Shown here: one piece after another, positions 10,873-23,600 of the stretch
Numbering within the stretch: the stretch's first letter is position 1
Layout: each line of letters opens with the position of its first letter
The notes under the pieces: model-generated
What the model saw: only the letters and a program-made list of their open reading frames with translations
Told to the model about the DNA's origin: nothing
The model's database searches: none
Source of the DNA: Platanthera guangdongensis
Lineage: Eukaryota > Streptophyta > Magnoliopsida > Asparagales > Orchidaceae
Direction: 5' to 3'
DNA length: 64,000 nucleotides
NCBI GenBank assembly: GCA_039583875.1
Contig: CM077163.1
Location: 231,996,646 to 232,060,645, forward strand
Translations under genes and position numbers: made by a program

Positions 10873-12370
10873 AGAGACCTGGTAAAGAAGGAATATAGGC
10901 TTCTTGAAGCCATGAAGAAAAATATTTTTGAAGTCTAATTGATGAAGAGACCACTGAAGAGAAGCAACGAGAGTAATGACAACATGAACAGATGTAAGCT
11001 TGGCTACGGGAGCAAACATCTCATGATAATCCACTCCATATGACTGAGTAAAGCAACAAGCAACAAGACGGGTTCTGTACCAAGCTACAACAACCTCAAA
11101 TTGGTACTTGAGATTGAAAATCCAACGACAAATGATCGCCTTTTTCCAATAGGAGCAGTGAAACAAGGTCCCATGTATGATTTTGAAGTAAGGCTTCTAT
11201 ATCTTCAAATATGGCATGGGTCCAAGTGGGATGAGCAAAAGCAGGGCTCACAGTGCAAGCTGTAAGAGTATCATCAATAGCTAAGAGAAGGATAGTCAAA
11301 CTAGGCGAGAGATCATGATAAGACACATACTTCGTAAGAAGATGAGCAGTCACACATTTGTGGATGCCCTCATGGGTTGCAATAGGAAGCTAAAGGGATG
11401 GGTCGGTAAAGATACTAACTCAATGCCAAAATGATTGGTTGAAGGAGATATACATGACCCTGTGATGCAAGATTTTGGTAAGGAGAGTGAGAGAGTTAGT
11501 CGCCCTAAAGGAGGTCGATGCTGACTACAAGGAAAGACCAAAGAGAGAAACTACGTCAAGTATCAAAGAAGGGGAAAAATCTCAATTGGCTCCGGGGTAA
11601 TCTCAACAGGTACCTAAAATGAGGGCTCGATAGGTTCCTGCATGTGAGATCAGGGCATAGACACAACAGATTCCTGCATGTTAGCAAAGATAGTTGGAAG
11701 AGTAGATGATAAGGAAGAGGAAAAATGACAAGCCCATGAAAGGTAACATCCCGACTGATAAGGAAACGACAACTACCGGGATGATAACATTTTTAGCTCT
11801 TTGACTGATTGGAGTATCCCATAAAGATAAAATAGGGAAAGTTATCATGTAACTTATGTTGTAAGGATCTAGTATCATGAACAAAGGATACACACCTACA
11901 CATACATAAAGGTAAGAAGAAATGTGCAATGGTAGATTTAGAAGGGACATAAGAAAGGAATCGCTAAGAACATGTGTGAGCAACAAGTTGATGACATGGT
12001 GACTTGTACGAACAACAAAGGACAATAATGACTGCGGAACACTAGGGCAAGCAAGGTCATGAGTGCTTCCCATGAGATGTCGGTACTTCCTCTTCGCAAC
12101 ACCGTTTTTTATTGAGGCATACAAGGACAAGATAAGTGCCAAACAATTCTTTAATCTTGCAAATAAGCCTCAAATTGAGATGATAGATATTCTTTGTTAT
12201 TGTCAGTGCAAATGATATTAACATGAGCCTGAAATTGATGGAGATGATCATGATCAATAATGGCGAACTCCATAGAGGTGTTGTGGTCCTGGCACGGTGG
12301 TATAGGGCAAGGATGTAGGATAAAACACCTCTCAACGGGATGGCCGAGTCTCTAGCAGTGAGAACACTTA

Positions 12371-12500
12371 GGCTCCGTTTGGGGGGACTTATTTTCACCG
12401 GTCAAGCGGTCACGACCGCATGTACCGGACCTTAATTAAGTCCCGGTTCATGCGGTCGTGACCGCTTGACCGGTGAAAATAAGTCCCCCCAAACGGAGCC
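12371..12500. mobile_element. Tourist/Harbinger-type MITE with perfect arms
   Basis: The 130-bp element has 52-bp terminal inverted repeats identical in every base (12371-12422 and 12449-12500), beginning GGCTCCGTTTGG, and a 26-bp centre that is itself partly palindromic. It is flanked by the 3-bp duplication TTA (12368-12370 and 12501-12503). GGC-rich ends and a TTA target are the PIF/Harbinger signature. It splits the zinc knuckle of the host Copia gag. Perfect arms in a badly decayed host imply a much younger insertion. Confidence 0.9.
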
Positions 12501-12904
12501 TTAGTTTGTCCATATTGAGATAAAAGATTCATCGTGCCCACGAGCTTTACCTCACTCACGCCTAATACCAGCACCCCCGCTACTCTTATTAAATATGCAT
12601 GACTCGGTAAGAGAGGTTGACTGTATGGAAAAAGCGGCTCTCTCATTAATAGTAGACTGATCAAATGTGCTCATAATAAGATGCTCACGCTTTGCCTCAA
12701 AGAACATAGACGCAATGATATCCAAAGAAGGTAAAGGGAGTAAAGAAGACATCTCTGAGCAAATTATATTCATCACAAAGTCCACCCAGGAAATGATTAG
12801 ATTGAGCCACCTCCTTTTGTGCAACGAAATATGAAAGCACGCTCGAAGTAAAATTTTTGGGGTATTGTTGAAGGTGTCTAACTATGCCCATAACCCACAT
12901 AGTG

Positions 12905-13466
12905 ATGCAGGACGTGCATTACACCTGTATGCCACTCTATCATCACCACCAGGGGGGCCACCTTGGAGTCCACCAAGGCGGCTATCATCAGGGCTACAAC
13001 CCGTACACCCCAACTAGCTCTTTGCTTCCCATCACCAGAAAACGGTAGGTTGTTGAGGCCCGGGATTGAACACCCGACCTCCTAGATAAGTGGCGCTCAC
13101 CAACGCTCTCACCTTGGAGTCCGCCAAGGTGGCTTTCATCAGGGTTGCAGTCTGTACACCCCAACCAGCTTTTTGTTTACCATCACAAGGAAACGGTGGG
13201 TTGTTGAGGCCCAGGATCGAACACCCGACCTCCTAGATAAGTTGCATCTCAGTTGGTGATGAAAGCGCTGGTGAGAGACACTTATCTAGGAGGTTAAGGG
13301 TTCAATTCCGAGCCTCAACAACCTACCGTTTCTTGGTGAAAGGAAGCGGAGAGCTGGTTGGGATGTACGAGTTGCATCCCTGATTAAGCTGCCTTGGTGG
13401 ACTCCAAGGTAGGCCCCCCTAGTGGTGATGCTAGAGGGGCAGGTAGGTGTGAAGCATATCCTGCAT
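12905..13466. mobile_element. Fold-back Mutator-like element with tRNA-like arms
   Basis: The 562-bp insert is flanked by cacatagtg (12896-12904) and cacatagtc (13467-13475), a 9-bp duplication with one mismatch. The ends are ATGCAGGA and TCCTGCAT. Most of it is a long imperfect inverted repeat: caccttggagtccaccaagg and gaacacccgacctcctagat in the left half return inverted in the right half, with a second left-type copy from about 13109. The right arm has polymerase III-type words: A-box-like gcatctcagttggtgatg (near 13244) and B-box-like gggttcaattccg (near 13298). No protein is encoded. It is related to the fold-back element at 15675-17189. Confidence 0.65.
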
Positions 13467-14021
13467 CACATAGTCGATAGAGTATTGTAATACTTAGTCA
13501 TAGAATGATCTCCTTGAGAAATGATAGCAAGTTCCCTTGAAATTTGATAAGATCTCATAGCATTAATAGATGATCCATATAAGGTCAGAAGGGAGTTCCA
13601 AATCTCCACAACAAAGTTGCAAAGTAAATGTCTTTGGCGATAACGGGTTCAATGGAATTGATAAACCAAGATTCCACTTGAGCACTTGGAATTTCACGGT
13701 CCTAATTATCTTCCTTGAATTTGGAAGAGGTGGTAACCGTGGGGCGTGGAAATGCAAAACAAAATGGCTGGAGTAATCGCGTTATTGATTAACTGATTCT
13801 TGTCACTATGAAGTTTAGACATGCTGGAGGAAAGAATGGGAGCAACAAAACAAATTTTTCCAATGGTGTACGGTAGTTAGCTTGTCAAAAGCAAAGCAAG
13901 TGCTAAAATGAAGAATGATGAGGACAAATAACAATTATAAAGCAGGTAAAAGGATTAAAATGTCAAGAATGTAAAACATAAAAAATAATAGAAATTTTAT
14001 TCAAAAGGAATAAAATGAATT

Positions 14022-14172
14022 ATGGGTCGCTCATTCATGTTTTGAACCCCGATAGAACCATATAACAACCTACCACTTTGATTGTATCCGGGGCGGAGAG
14101 TTGGTTGAGGTGTGGGCCGCAATCCGGTTATGTGGCTCGACCGGGGTTCAAAACCTGAATGAGTGGCCCATA
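14022..14172. mobile_element. Small fold-back element
   Basis: An inverted repeat with about 30-bp arms: tatgggtcgctcattcatg with ttttgaaccccg at the left, and cggggttcaaaa with cctgaatgagtggcccata at the right. The right arm again carries a ggggttcaaaa B-box-like word. No clear target duplication was seen. It resembles a miniature of the fold-back elements nearby. Confidence 0.55.
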
Positions 14173-14521
14173 ACAGAATGTCAAATAGTTGCTCTAACTT
14201 TTGACAGTTCACATGTAACTACTAGAAAGGAAGAAGGTAATTAGCATTAGGTGGCAACTGGCAAGTATCAAAGAACAGAAAAATAAAAGAACTAACGCCA
14301 TGGAGAAAGTTACTTTGTCATCAAGGATGGTAGGAGAGGTCACACTACACCATCAACTTAATGTATAGCAAATTAAATCCGAAATGTACCAAAAAAGAAG
14401 TAAACAACTCCCAAATTGATAGTTACTAACTATTACATGTGGATAAATCCATCTTTAACAATTGCAGTTAACAGTTTAAAATACAATAACTTATGTTGAA
14501 AAAATGCGTTGAATGATATAC

Positions 14522-14623
14522 CTCAGGGGCCATCCAATATGGTGTTCCAACCACTGAATGTGTATTAAGATCTGCTTCATTTAATTTTGTCGCGACACCA
14601 AAATCAGCAAGCTTAACAAGTCC
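14522..14623 (-). CDS. MAP3KE1: Kinase exon 7 (DFG to APE)
   Basis: A 102-nt exon, 34 codons, phase 0 at both ends. It starts [20 protein letters not shown] and ends TPYWMAPE. The acceptor is tttgtag before GGA, and the donor is GAG followed by gtatatc. It holds the Mg-binding DFG and the activation segment. The next expected sequence (around VIEMSGV) is not in the 14.5 kb to its left that I could read. Confidence 0.93.
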
Positions 14624-17600
14624 CTACAAATCATTACCACTTTCCATGTAGTAAGTTAACAGGAAAGAAATAAATTAAGAAAACAAAATCATAATAAATC
14701 ATATTGTTTAAAAGAAATTCACGAATCTGTTATGGGCCTTATTATGATATTATTCATTAGTATTATGTTGTTGTTTATTGTCTTTAGGTCATTCCGATTT
14801 AGTCGCATTTCTAGTCAGACGTTGATTTCCTATTTAGTCGCATTCCAAGTCCATCGTTGATTTCCTATTTAGTCGTATTCCAAGTCCGTCGTTGATTTCC
14901 TATTTCATTGCATTTCAAGACTGTCATTTTATTTCCATTAAGAGTTAGTTTTACGTCTATTTAAAGAACCCCTTAGGTCTTGCAATGGTATGAAAGAATT
15001 TAATATGTATCCTACCTCTTGTTTATGAGATATTGGTAGTTCTCTCCTCTAACGAGCAAGCTCCGCTTAGGCAGCTGCGCTTCCAGCTCCGCAGTATTGG
15101 CATGAAAGAATTTAATCTATTTTTTCCTCTTGTTTGTGAGATATTGGTAGCTCTCTCCTCTAACGAGCAAGTTACGCTTAGGCAGCCATGATTCAGGGTC
15201 CATAGTATCTCCTCCATCATCCTAGCCTCTGGTCATCTCTCCAGCAAGCTCATAACAAATTGGTATTAGAGCCTCGTCCTCCCCTTCTGGCCAAGCATCC
15301 TTCTTCCGTCGTTCCAATAGTTGCGCCCCTTTGTCCAGAACCATAGCGCCATCTACGTCCTTTGTCGTTCCAACGACGGCGCCAGCTTCTTCCAACCCCC
15401 ACGAACATACATCCTCTTCATTTCAGTAATCATCATTGCTTTCTTGACGTCTCCTGGCTTCTTCCCCAATGCTAGATCCATCAACACAGTTGGGGCTTGG
15501 TTTCCCATGTACACAGTCAACGACGCATCCAGACGCGATCAACCGCTTCTCTCCCTCCATCCGTCCTGTGCGGTCGAAGGAATAACAGCGCAGACACGCT
15601 CGCTACATCAACGCCTCCTCGTTGATACTTCCTACCTGCGGCACCTTTGGCGAGACTCTCGCTCGCATTCCACCTGTAACGCCCCGCCCCGATCTACTAT
15701 GAGTGCATTACAGGCAAGGTTGTAGATGTCGGATGTCGGGTTCATGTCGGTTTGGGTTTGAAATGTCGTATGTCGGATTGCGGGGGATATATCGGGGATA
15801 TTTTACAATATCGGATTTTAATATTTAAATAAAGATAATGGTATTTATAAACATATTTTTTGCAAATAAGTAAAAATGTACAGACAAATAACTATATCAA
15901 TGTACAGACAAATAAGTATTTATAACATTTTCTTTGAAATAATTTTGAAAGATAAAGGAGAAGCTCATGTAATAATGCAAAGTTGGAGGAGAGTTTTTCT
16001 CAGCTATTGCAAAAATCACTGTAGCAGAAGTTAACAAAATAATGTTAACATAAGTTAGAAGTGCACAAGAGAAACAAAAATCACTGTAGATTTACACAAG
16101 GTATAAACTTAGCTATTGCAAGAAAGAAACCTAACTATAACATAAGCAAGAAGCTTACAGTAACACAAGTTTAATAAAACTTTTAGATCTTATAACTTGA
16201 TTAATATAACTCCAAATAAAACTTTCAATTGTCGCAAAAACAATAAGAAAGAAGAAGAAAGAAAAAGGGGGCTTACAGTGGATTGAAGTAGTAGAAACCC
16301 TAAAGCCCGACGTCGACTCCTCGCGTCCTCGCCTGCGATGCCGATTCGTAGAAAGCCCGGCGTCGTCGTCTACTCCTCGCCTGCGATACCGATTCGTTGC
16401 CTCGTCGCCGAAGACGGAGCTGTCGAGTGTCGACCACTCCACCAGAGTGATTCTCCCGTAAAATTTAGGGTAGAGCGAGAAATGTTGAATGTGTGAAATG
16501 GAATCGTGAAGTAGGAAAATACGGATCTCGTGAACTTTGTTTTTTATATATTAAATATAATAACCGAAATATCGGGTTAGAGATATATCGATATATCGGA
16601 ATATATCGCCGTTTTTTTACAAAACGATATTTTTGTCAAACAAATCGGTTTCGTTGCGGTTTGCACCCAAAAACTTTATGTCGGCCGACATGTCGGACAT
16701 GTCGGCCGACATCTACAACACTGATTACAGGTCAGCAGACCAGTGACCCCAACCCATCTCCGCAAATCTGATTGGCCGCAACCGCTAAATCCAATGGCAA
16801 ATTGTTGAGGCTGGAGCTTGAACCCCAGACCTCCTAGATAAGGAAGCTCTAGTCTGGTCATCAATTAAGTTGCGCCTCAATAGTTGCAGCTCAATTGGTG
16901 ATGTAGTTTAGAGCTCCTTTATGTAGGAGTTATGGGGTTCAATCCATAGACTCAACAACCCGCTATTGGAATTAGCGGCTGCTGCCAATCAAATATGTGG
17001 AGATGTGCAGCTCAATTGGTGATGATGACCAATTTAGAGCTCTCTTATATAGGTGGTTTGGGGTTCAGGACGCAGCCACAACAACCCGCCATTCGAATTA
17101 GCGGCTGCGACCAATCAGATACGTGGAGATGTGTTGGGGTTACTGTTCTGTAGACCTGTAGCACACCCACAGTAGACTGCGACATTACACCGCCAACGCA
17201 TCCCCTTCCTGCAACGAATAGATCTCAGGAAAGCCTACTCATCATCGACGATTGCTCTCTCGGACAACAATCCGCACAACGCCCGCCATCTCCATTGCTC
17301 AAGGCCTACGACGTCAAAGCCCTCTCGTTTCCACGGGTTACTCACTAAACGGAAGATAGTGCCCGCTCAAGCGCCGTTTTTTGCCAACTGTCGGAAGGAT
17401 TTATTAATTAATTCAACAAGCCCACGTAATTTCAGAATGCGCCAATTTGCTACCATATTTAGTCTTGGGGGATTTTAATATTAATTCCGTCGTTGGAATT
17501 AATTAGAAATTACTGCTTCATCCTACAATTCAAAAGAGTGTGAGACCTCCTTTTTTCCCTTCTCGAGCCCAATGAAGGATTAGAGTAAATTTTTTCCCTT

Positions 17601-20600
17601 CTCAAGTCCAATGAAGGATTAGACCTCCTTTTCTCCATTCGCGGCAACCTAAATTAAGTCGGCTCCGAGTAAGTCCACCAACCTGTCACTCGCACTTTCT
17701 CTCACTTCATTCATCATATGGAAGACTCGCCCAATTTCTTGGATGCTATGAACCGACTCCACGCGGTTATATTCTCCATGGATGCACACCTTTACGAAGT
17801 TGCACGCTTTTGGGACGTTGTCGCACGTCATCGGGACACATGACCACCCCCACCACGAAGCTTAATGTACCACCCCTCATGTTGTTACCCCCCACCAACG
17901 GATCATGCCAGAAGTAGTCAAGTTCCACTGCCGCCGCTCATTCGCCACGAGCCGCCACCACCGACCCTCTTACACCCCAAATGTACAGCGCGTATTCGTC
18001 GAGGGTGGACCCCTCCAGAGTCAGGTCATCAGAAGTCAAAGTCAACAAGTCAAGACAGAGGTCAGAGTCAACGCGTCAGGCTGCAAAAGACCTGGGCGAG
18101 TATGACGAGCTCCCCTCGCATACTCGCCAGGTAGGTGACTAGGAACGATACTCGCCCACCCGTGTGAGCTCCCCCAGGAAGTCACCTAGTCATCAGGAGG
18201 TGGGCTATAAATAATACTCACCCCCTCCCCCAGGATTTCCCTATAAATAGGACCCCATGGATACGAGGAGAGACACTTTTGAATATCGCCGAGATCTCAG
18301 ACTCTTTTCTTGGACGGTAGCTTATCCTGTGAATTCCTTTTTCTCAGAGACCAAGTCGTGACCTAGCGACTATCCTCCTTTAGTCGCCGCGATTTAGTTA
18401 TCACCTAGTCACCCTCGTACCCTGCTCGGTCATCCTTGGTACGTGGTGGGACCTCCCTGCCGCAGCGCCTGGGGTTGCTTCTTCTAAGCATCCGGGTACG
18501 TGGTGGGACCTCCCTGACGCAGAGCCTGGGGTCCTGTTTGTTGTTCGGTGATCTCCGTGCTTTAGCCCGCTGGGCATCAAGCCTGCCCGTTGGGCCGATA
18601 ACCTTAGGCTGTCTTGATCCGATCTTAGGAGTAGGGAAATTTTCCTTGCTTCGGCACTTGGTACGGTGAGCGTGGATCGCAGCCAAGGAAGTAAAGCTTC
18701 GCTGGTAGGCGAGATGGTGAGTGCAGGAGAGCAGGGCGAGTTAGTCGGCAACTCGGCGGGAGTTGGTAACTCGACGCGAGGAGGAGAGTTTGTGACTGTA
18801 GTCGCGTTCGAGTTTGCAAGGAGGATCGATAGGACCATTCTCTCAGGGCTCCCTCATCGCCGCGATGTCACGGCGACCTCGCCCGGTCGCGTGACACCGT
18901 CGGACGAATAAGCGTCGTCGAGGCGACCTGGGAAGGAGCGAGCTTGGGAGAGAGAGGAGTGGCCGATGCAGTCGCGGCATTATCCGGCGAGCAGCCAGGG
19001 GATCAGGTTCCGAGATCCCGAGCCGTCGGCGAGGTATCATGATGCTCGCTCGTGGAGCGAGTATGCGGATGATACCAGCGAGGATGAAACATGTCACGCC
19101 AGGGAGGGAGGATCCCCTTCTGTGACGAAATCCTCGTAGCCCCAGTTCCCGAAGGGTTTCGAGAGCCAGTCCTCACCTACTACTCTGGCAGAGATGACCC
19201 GGTCAAGCATCTCCAATGGTTTGAGGATGTGGTGTCCATCGCAACATGTCACACACCTTCAAGTGCAGGTTCTTCTCGATCACCTACAAGGGGAATGCAA
19301 GAGACTGGTTCCACCAGTTGCCAGCCGGTTCTATCTACTGCTTCGCGGATCTGCGTCGAGGCCTTATGGCAAGGTTCGCGACGTCCAAGAAGAGGAAGGA
19401 GGCAACTGCTCTCTTCAAGATTGCTCAGGGACAGCACAAGAGTCTTGACCACTACATCGACCGTTTCCAGGAGGAGATCTTGGAGGTAGAGGAGGTGGAC
19501 AGCTTCACTCTGATGTTGGCCCTGAAGTTTGGTCTCAAGCAGGGCCTCTTCAGCATGGAGATGGGGTCCAAACCCCCGAGGTCCTTTGAGGAGATGGTGG
19601 AGAGGGCGAATATGTTCGTCCAGGGATAGGAGAAGAACAAGGACTTCTTGGCGCGGATGGATGAAGACGAGCCTTTAGGAAGGGGAAGACGAGGACCTTC
19701 GGAGGCGAGTGCCGGAAGGCTGCCGAAGAGGCAGGCAGAGAGGAGAAGGAAGAAGCTGAGGAGGAGAGAGGAGCAGAAGAAGAAAGAAGAGCCCAGGAGG
19801 ACAGAGTAGCGGAGGAGGCGGGAGAGGCCTCGGAGGCAGGAAGAAAGGAAGCCCGTGGAGGCTCAGGAGAGGAGAGGAGAAGAGAGGCGATTCCAGCACC
19901 CTGCGAATCGGCCTCAGTGGAGGCAGCCGGCTAGGCCGCGTTTCCAGCAGCAGGAGAGGAACGATCGCCAGAAGGGAGGAGGTCGGAGAGGAGCTGGAGG
20001 AGAGGCGATGACCATTGTTCGGCAAGGCAATAAGCGTCGCAGGCAGGAGGCGCGAAGGGCGAGGCGCCGGGAAGCAGAGATTCCCCTCTACTGCGACATA
20101 CATCGGGTAGAGGGGCATGGGACGATGGCCTGCCCGGAGTTTTGGGAGGCGAGGAGGAGGCTGGAAGCTGACGCGGCAGAGAGGGAGCAGCACAGGCAGG
20201 AAACGCCCGCGGGACCGGTAGCGTTCCAAGCTCCGGTGAGGAGGAGAACGAGGACCGGATCGACCAGGGAGGTCGTGGAGAGGTGATCCACGGCCCAGAA
20301 GGTGGGCAGGTTGGAGTGATCAACGACAGGGCCAGACTCGAAGCTTCCCGCAAGGGGAGCCTCCATCGGATCTATCGGAAGAGCGTCGCCTCTACTCAGA
20401 GCGTCGCTTCGACCTCCCAAGTTCCGCTGCCGTTAGATGAGATCACCTTCTCCGAGGAGGACATGTTAGGAAATGAGAACCCCTTCCATGATGCCCGAGT
20501 CATCCAAGCCGCCATCGAGGACTTCACCGTCGACCGAATCCTTGTGGACAACGGGAGTTCGGTGAATGTGATCTGCAAGATGACCTTCGTTGGGCTTCAG

Positions 20601-23600
20601 GTGGAAGCGTCCAGGGTCCAAGCTGCCGACGGATCCCTCTTTGGCTTCCCGGGAGAGAAGAAAGAGATTGAAGGAGGAGTGGACCTTCTGATCACCCTTG
20701 GCGGGACTTCAATCCGATGTCTCTTTGTCATCGTCGACGCGCCAAGCTGCTATAACGCCATCTTTGGGCGTCCCCTCATCAACTACTTCAAAGCCGTCTC
20801 TTCTTCCTATCATCAGTGCCTGAAGTACTGTCTGGGAGATGTCCAAATGAGGATCAGAGGCGATCCAAGAGCTGACAGGGAGTGCTACCTAAATGTCATC
20901 AGTACCATCAGCTAGATGGAGGACGCGGAAAGATTGGAGAAGTTGTTGGAGAGGGAGGAAGGCCTGAGGGCCGCTGAGGAGCTGGAGGAGCTGGAAGTGA
21001 TCTCCCGGAGGGGAGAGTCGGGTCTGCTAAAGTTCGGAGGATCTCTGACGACGGAAGGGAAGCTGGAGATGGTCGCATGCCTGCAGGAGAACATGGACAT
21101 CTTCGCCAGGAGCGCTGCGGAGATGCTGGGGATTGATGTCGATGTCGTCTGCCATCGCCACAACCTGGATCCCAAGATTGCCCCCGTCCGTCAGAAGCAG
21201 GGGAAGAGTACCACCATGTTGGCCGGTCCGATTAGAGAGGAGGTGGAGAAACTGCTGGAGGCAGGGTTCGTTTCGGAGATCCAGTATCCAGGCTGGGCCT
21301 CCAATGCTGTAATGGTGAAGAAATCCGGAGGGGGCTGACGTTTATGTATTGACTTTTCTATGTTAAATAAAGCCTGTCCGAAAGATTGCTACCCCTTGCC
21401 TCAAATCGACGCGCTGGTTGATTCAGCTGTTGGGTTTCCTGTAATGAGTTTCCTTGATGACTTTTCAGATTATCACCAGATCTGGATGCATCCCCCCGAC
21501 AGCCGCGACGTCTCCTTCATCACCAGCGATGTCTGCTATAGCTATAAAATGATGCCCTTCAGGCTCAAGAACGCGGGCGGAACGTACCAGAGGATGATGA
21601 ACCATGTCTTCAAGAAGCAGAAGGGGCGGAATCTCGAAGTGTATGTGAATGATCTTCTTGTCAAAAGCAGGGACGTCGGAGCACATAAAGGTTCTGGGGG
21701 AAACTTTTGCCACCCTGAGGAAGTACAAAATGCGGCTCAACCTGCCCAAGTGCGTCTTCGAAGCTGGAAGGGGAAAGTTCTTAGGTCACCTCCTTACTCC
21801 AAGGGGGGTGGAGCCTAACCCCGACAAAGTCAAGGCCATCCTGGAGATGGCATCCCCGAAGGATCCCAAAGAAGTGCAGTGGTTAACCGGAAGGCTGGCA
21901 GGACTAAGTCGTTTCCTCTCCACGGCAGGAGAGAAGTGTTCTTCGTTCCTCAAGACTCTCCGAGGCAACCAGAAGTTTGAGTGGACCATAGAGTGTGAGG
22001 AGGCTTTTGGAAAGCTCAAGCAGCAGCTAACTCAAGCTCCTCTCCTCCAAGGCCCACAGGGAACCGAAGACCTCCTCCTTTATCTAGGAGTGGGAGCGGA
22101 AGCCGTCAGTTCGGTGTTGGTCAGAGAGGAAGGCAAGAAGCAGCTCCCTGTCTACTATGTGAGTGGGGTGTTGCGGCAGGCAGAGACGAGGTATCCTATC
22201 CTAGAGAAGTTAGTTTTCGTCATGGTAGTTTCGGCTCGTAGGCTCCGCCCATATTTTCAGGCTCACTCCATCAAGGTCGTCTCAGATCATCCGCTCTGTA
22301 GCATCTTGGATGGAGTGGAACATTCTGGCAGGTTGGCCAAGTTGGCGGTGGAGCTCAGTGAGTTCGACATTTCCTACTCTCTGAGGGTAGCAATCAAAGT
22401 CCAGGCAGTGGCGAACTTCCTAGCTGACTTCTCGGTCGAGGTAGGAGGAGACGAAGCCTCTTCCAGCCCAGTCTCTTGGAAGATGTTCGTTGACAGGGCT
22501 TTAGACAAGTATTCCGTGAGAGCCGGAGTAGTGTTAGTAAGCCCGCAGGGAACTAGGATCGAGCAAGCAGTCAAGATCCTCTTCCCTGTCACGAACAACC
22601 AGACGGAGTACGAAGCCATGGTGGCAGGCTTGCGTCTCGCCAAGGAATTAGGAATCCAGGATCTCAGGGCCTTCACCGACTCAATTGTGGTTGCGTCGCA
22701 TATTAGAGGAGAGTTCGAGGTGCACGATCTCATTCTGCAGAAATACTGGCCAAGGTCAAAGGTCTGAACGGGGTGTTTCAGTCTTTCTTCGTCGAGCACG
22801 TACCTCGAGAGGATAATTCAGAAGCAGATTATCTGGCCAAGTACGGCCCCCGGGCTGTGGGGCAGTGACCGAACTATTTCGACCGAGGAAGGGGAGATGA
22901 TGAAGATCGAGCAGAGAGCTTCGCGGAAGGACCCGTTCGTTGCTTTCTTAACAACGGGGCGGCTCCCTGCCAGTGAAGGGGATTAGAGGAAATTCTGGTA
23001 CAAGGCTGCATACTACCTACTAGAGGAAGGGGAGCTTTATCGCAAGACTATTTCAGTCCCCCTGACCAGATGTCTGTCAGAGGCTGAAATTCCTCGAGTT
23101 TTGGAAGAAATCCATTCGGGAGAGTGCGGCAGCCACTCAGGGACCCGTACTCTCGAGCAGAGGATTTTAAGACACGGCTACTTCTGGCCGACCATCCGGA
23201 TGCTGAGGCTTTCTCGAAAAAGTGTCGAAAGTGTCAACTCTTTGCGCCTCTTCAATTGCAGCCAGCTCAGCACTTTCGTTCAATCATCGCTCCCTGGCCT
23301 TTCGCCATCTGGGTAATGGATTTGATCGGCACTTTCTCCCAAGCCAGCGGTCAGAGGAAATTCGTTTTAGTCATGATCGACTATTTTTCCAAGTGGATCG
23401 AGGCAAAGGCCTTAGCCAATACCACTTCTCAGATCGTGAAGAACTTCATCTGGGGAGAGATTGCTTGTAGGTACGAGATCTCTCTCGCCATCGTCACCAA
23501 CAACGGTCCACAGTTTGTCAGTTTGAAGCTGGAGGATTTCTGTAAGCAGCTAGGGACGGATCTTCGATTCTCCTCTGTGCATCATCTTCGAAGCAATGGA

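Larger units (their letters stand above)
8880..13880 (-). pseudogene. Decayed Copia element, minus strand, split by three insertions
   Basis: Read leftwards the domains come in Copia order. Gag lies at about 13.88-12.5 kb, with a zinc knuckle near 12368 and 12501 (C-S-H-C, then G-H and C, with a stop in it). Integrase to RT follows at 11.3-9.66 kb, including HTWDLVSL near 11190, VKLTSVHVV-like RT sequence and the SLADDVV strand in place of the usual YVDD. RNase H is at 9.4-9.2 kb (CDNQTPIQIYSNAALYERTK). A purine tract gagggtgggggggggat near 9025 precedes the probable 3' LTR at about 8870-9020. Dozens of stops and shifts mark it as old. Elements at 10177-10872, 12371-12500 and 12905-13466 interrupt it, and removing each restores a continuous Copia frame. 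Confidence 0.75.

Noticed and set aside
13240..13310. A possible tRNA gene
   Set aside because: Only A- and B-box-like words fit; no good acceptor or anticodon stem can be drawn by eye and the sequence sits inside a transposon arm.
19675..20420. Long minus-strand frames opposite Tat-like gag
   Set aside because: They are mirror frames of the Arg/Glu-rich gag linker, which gives Leu/Pro-rich antisense reading.
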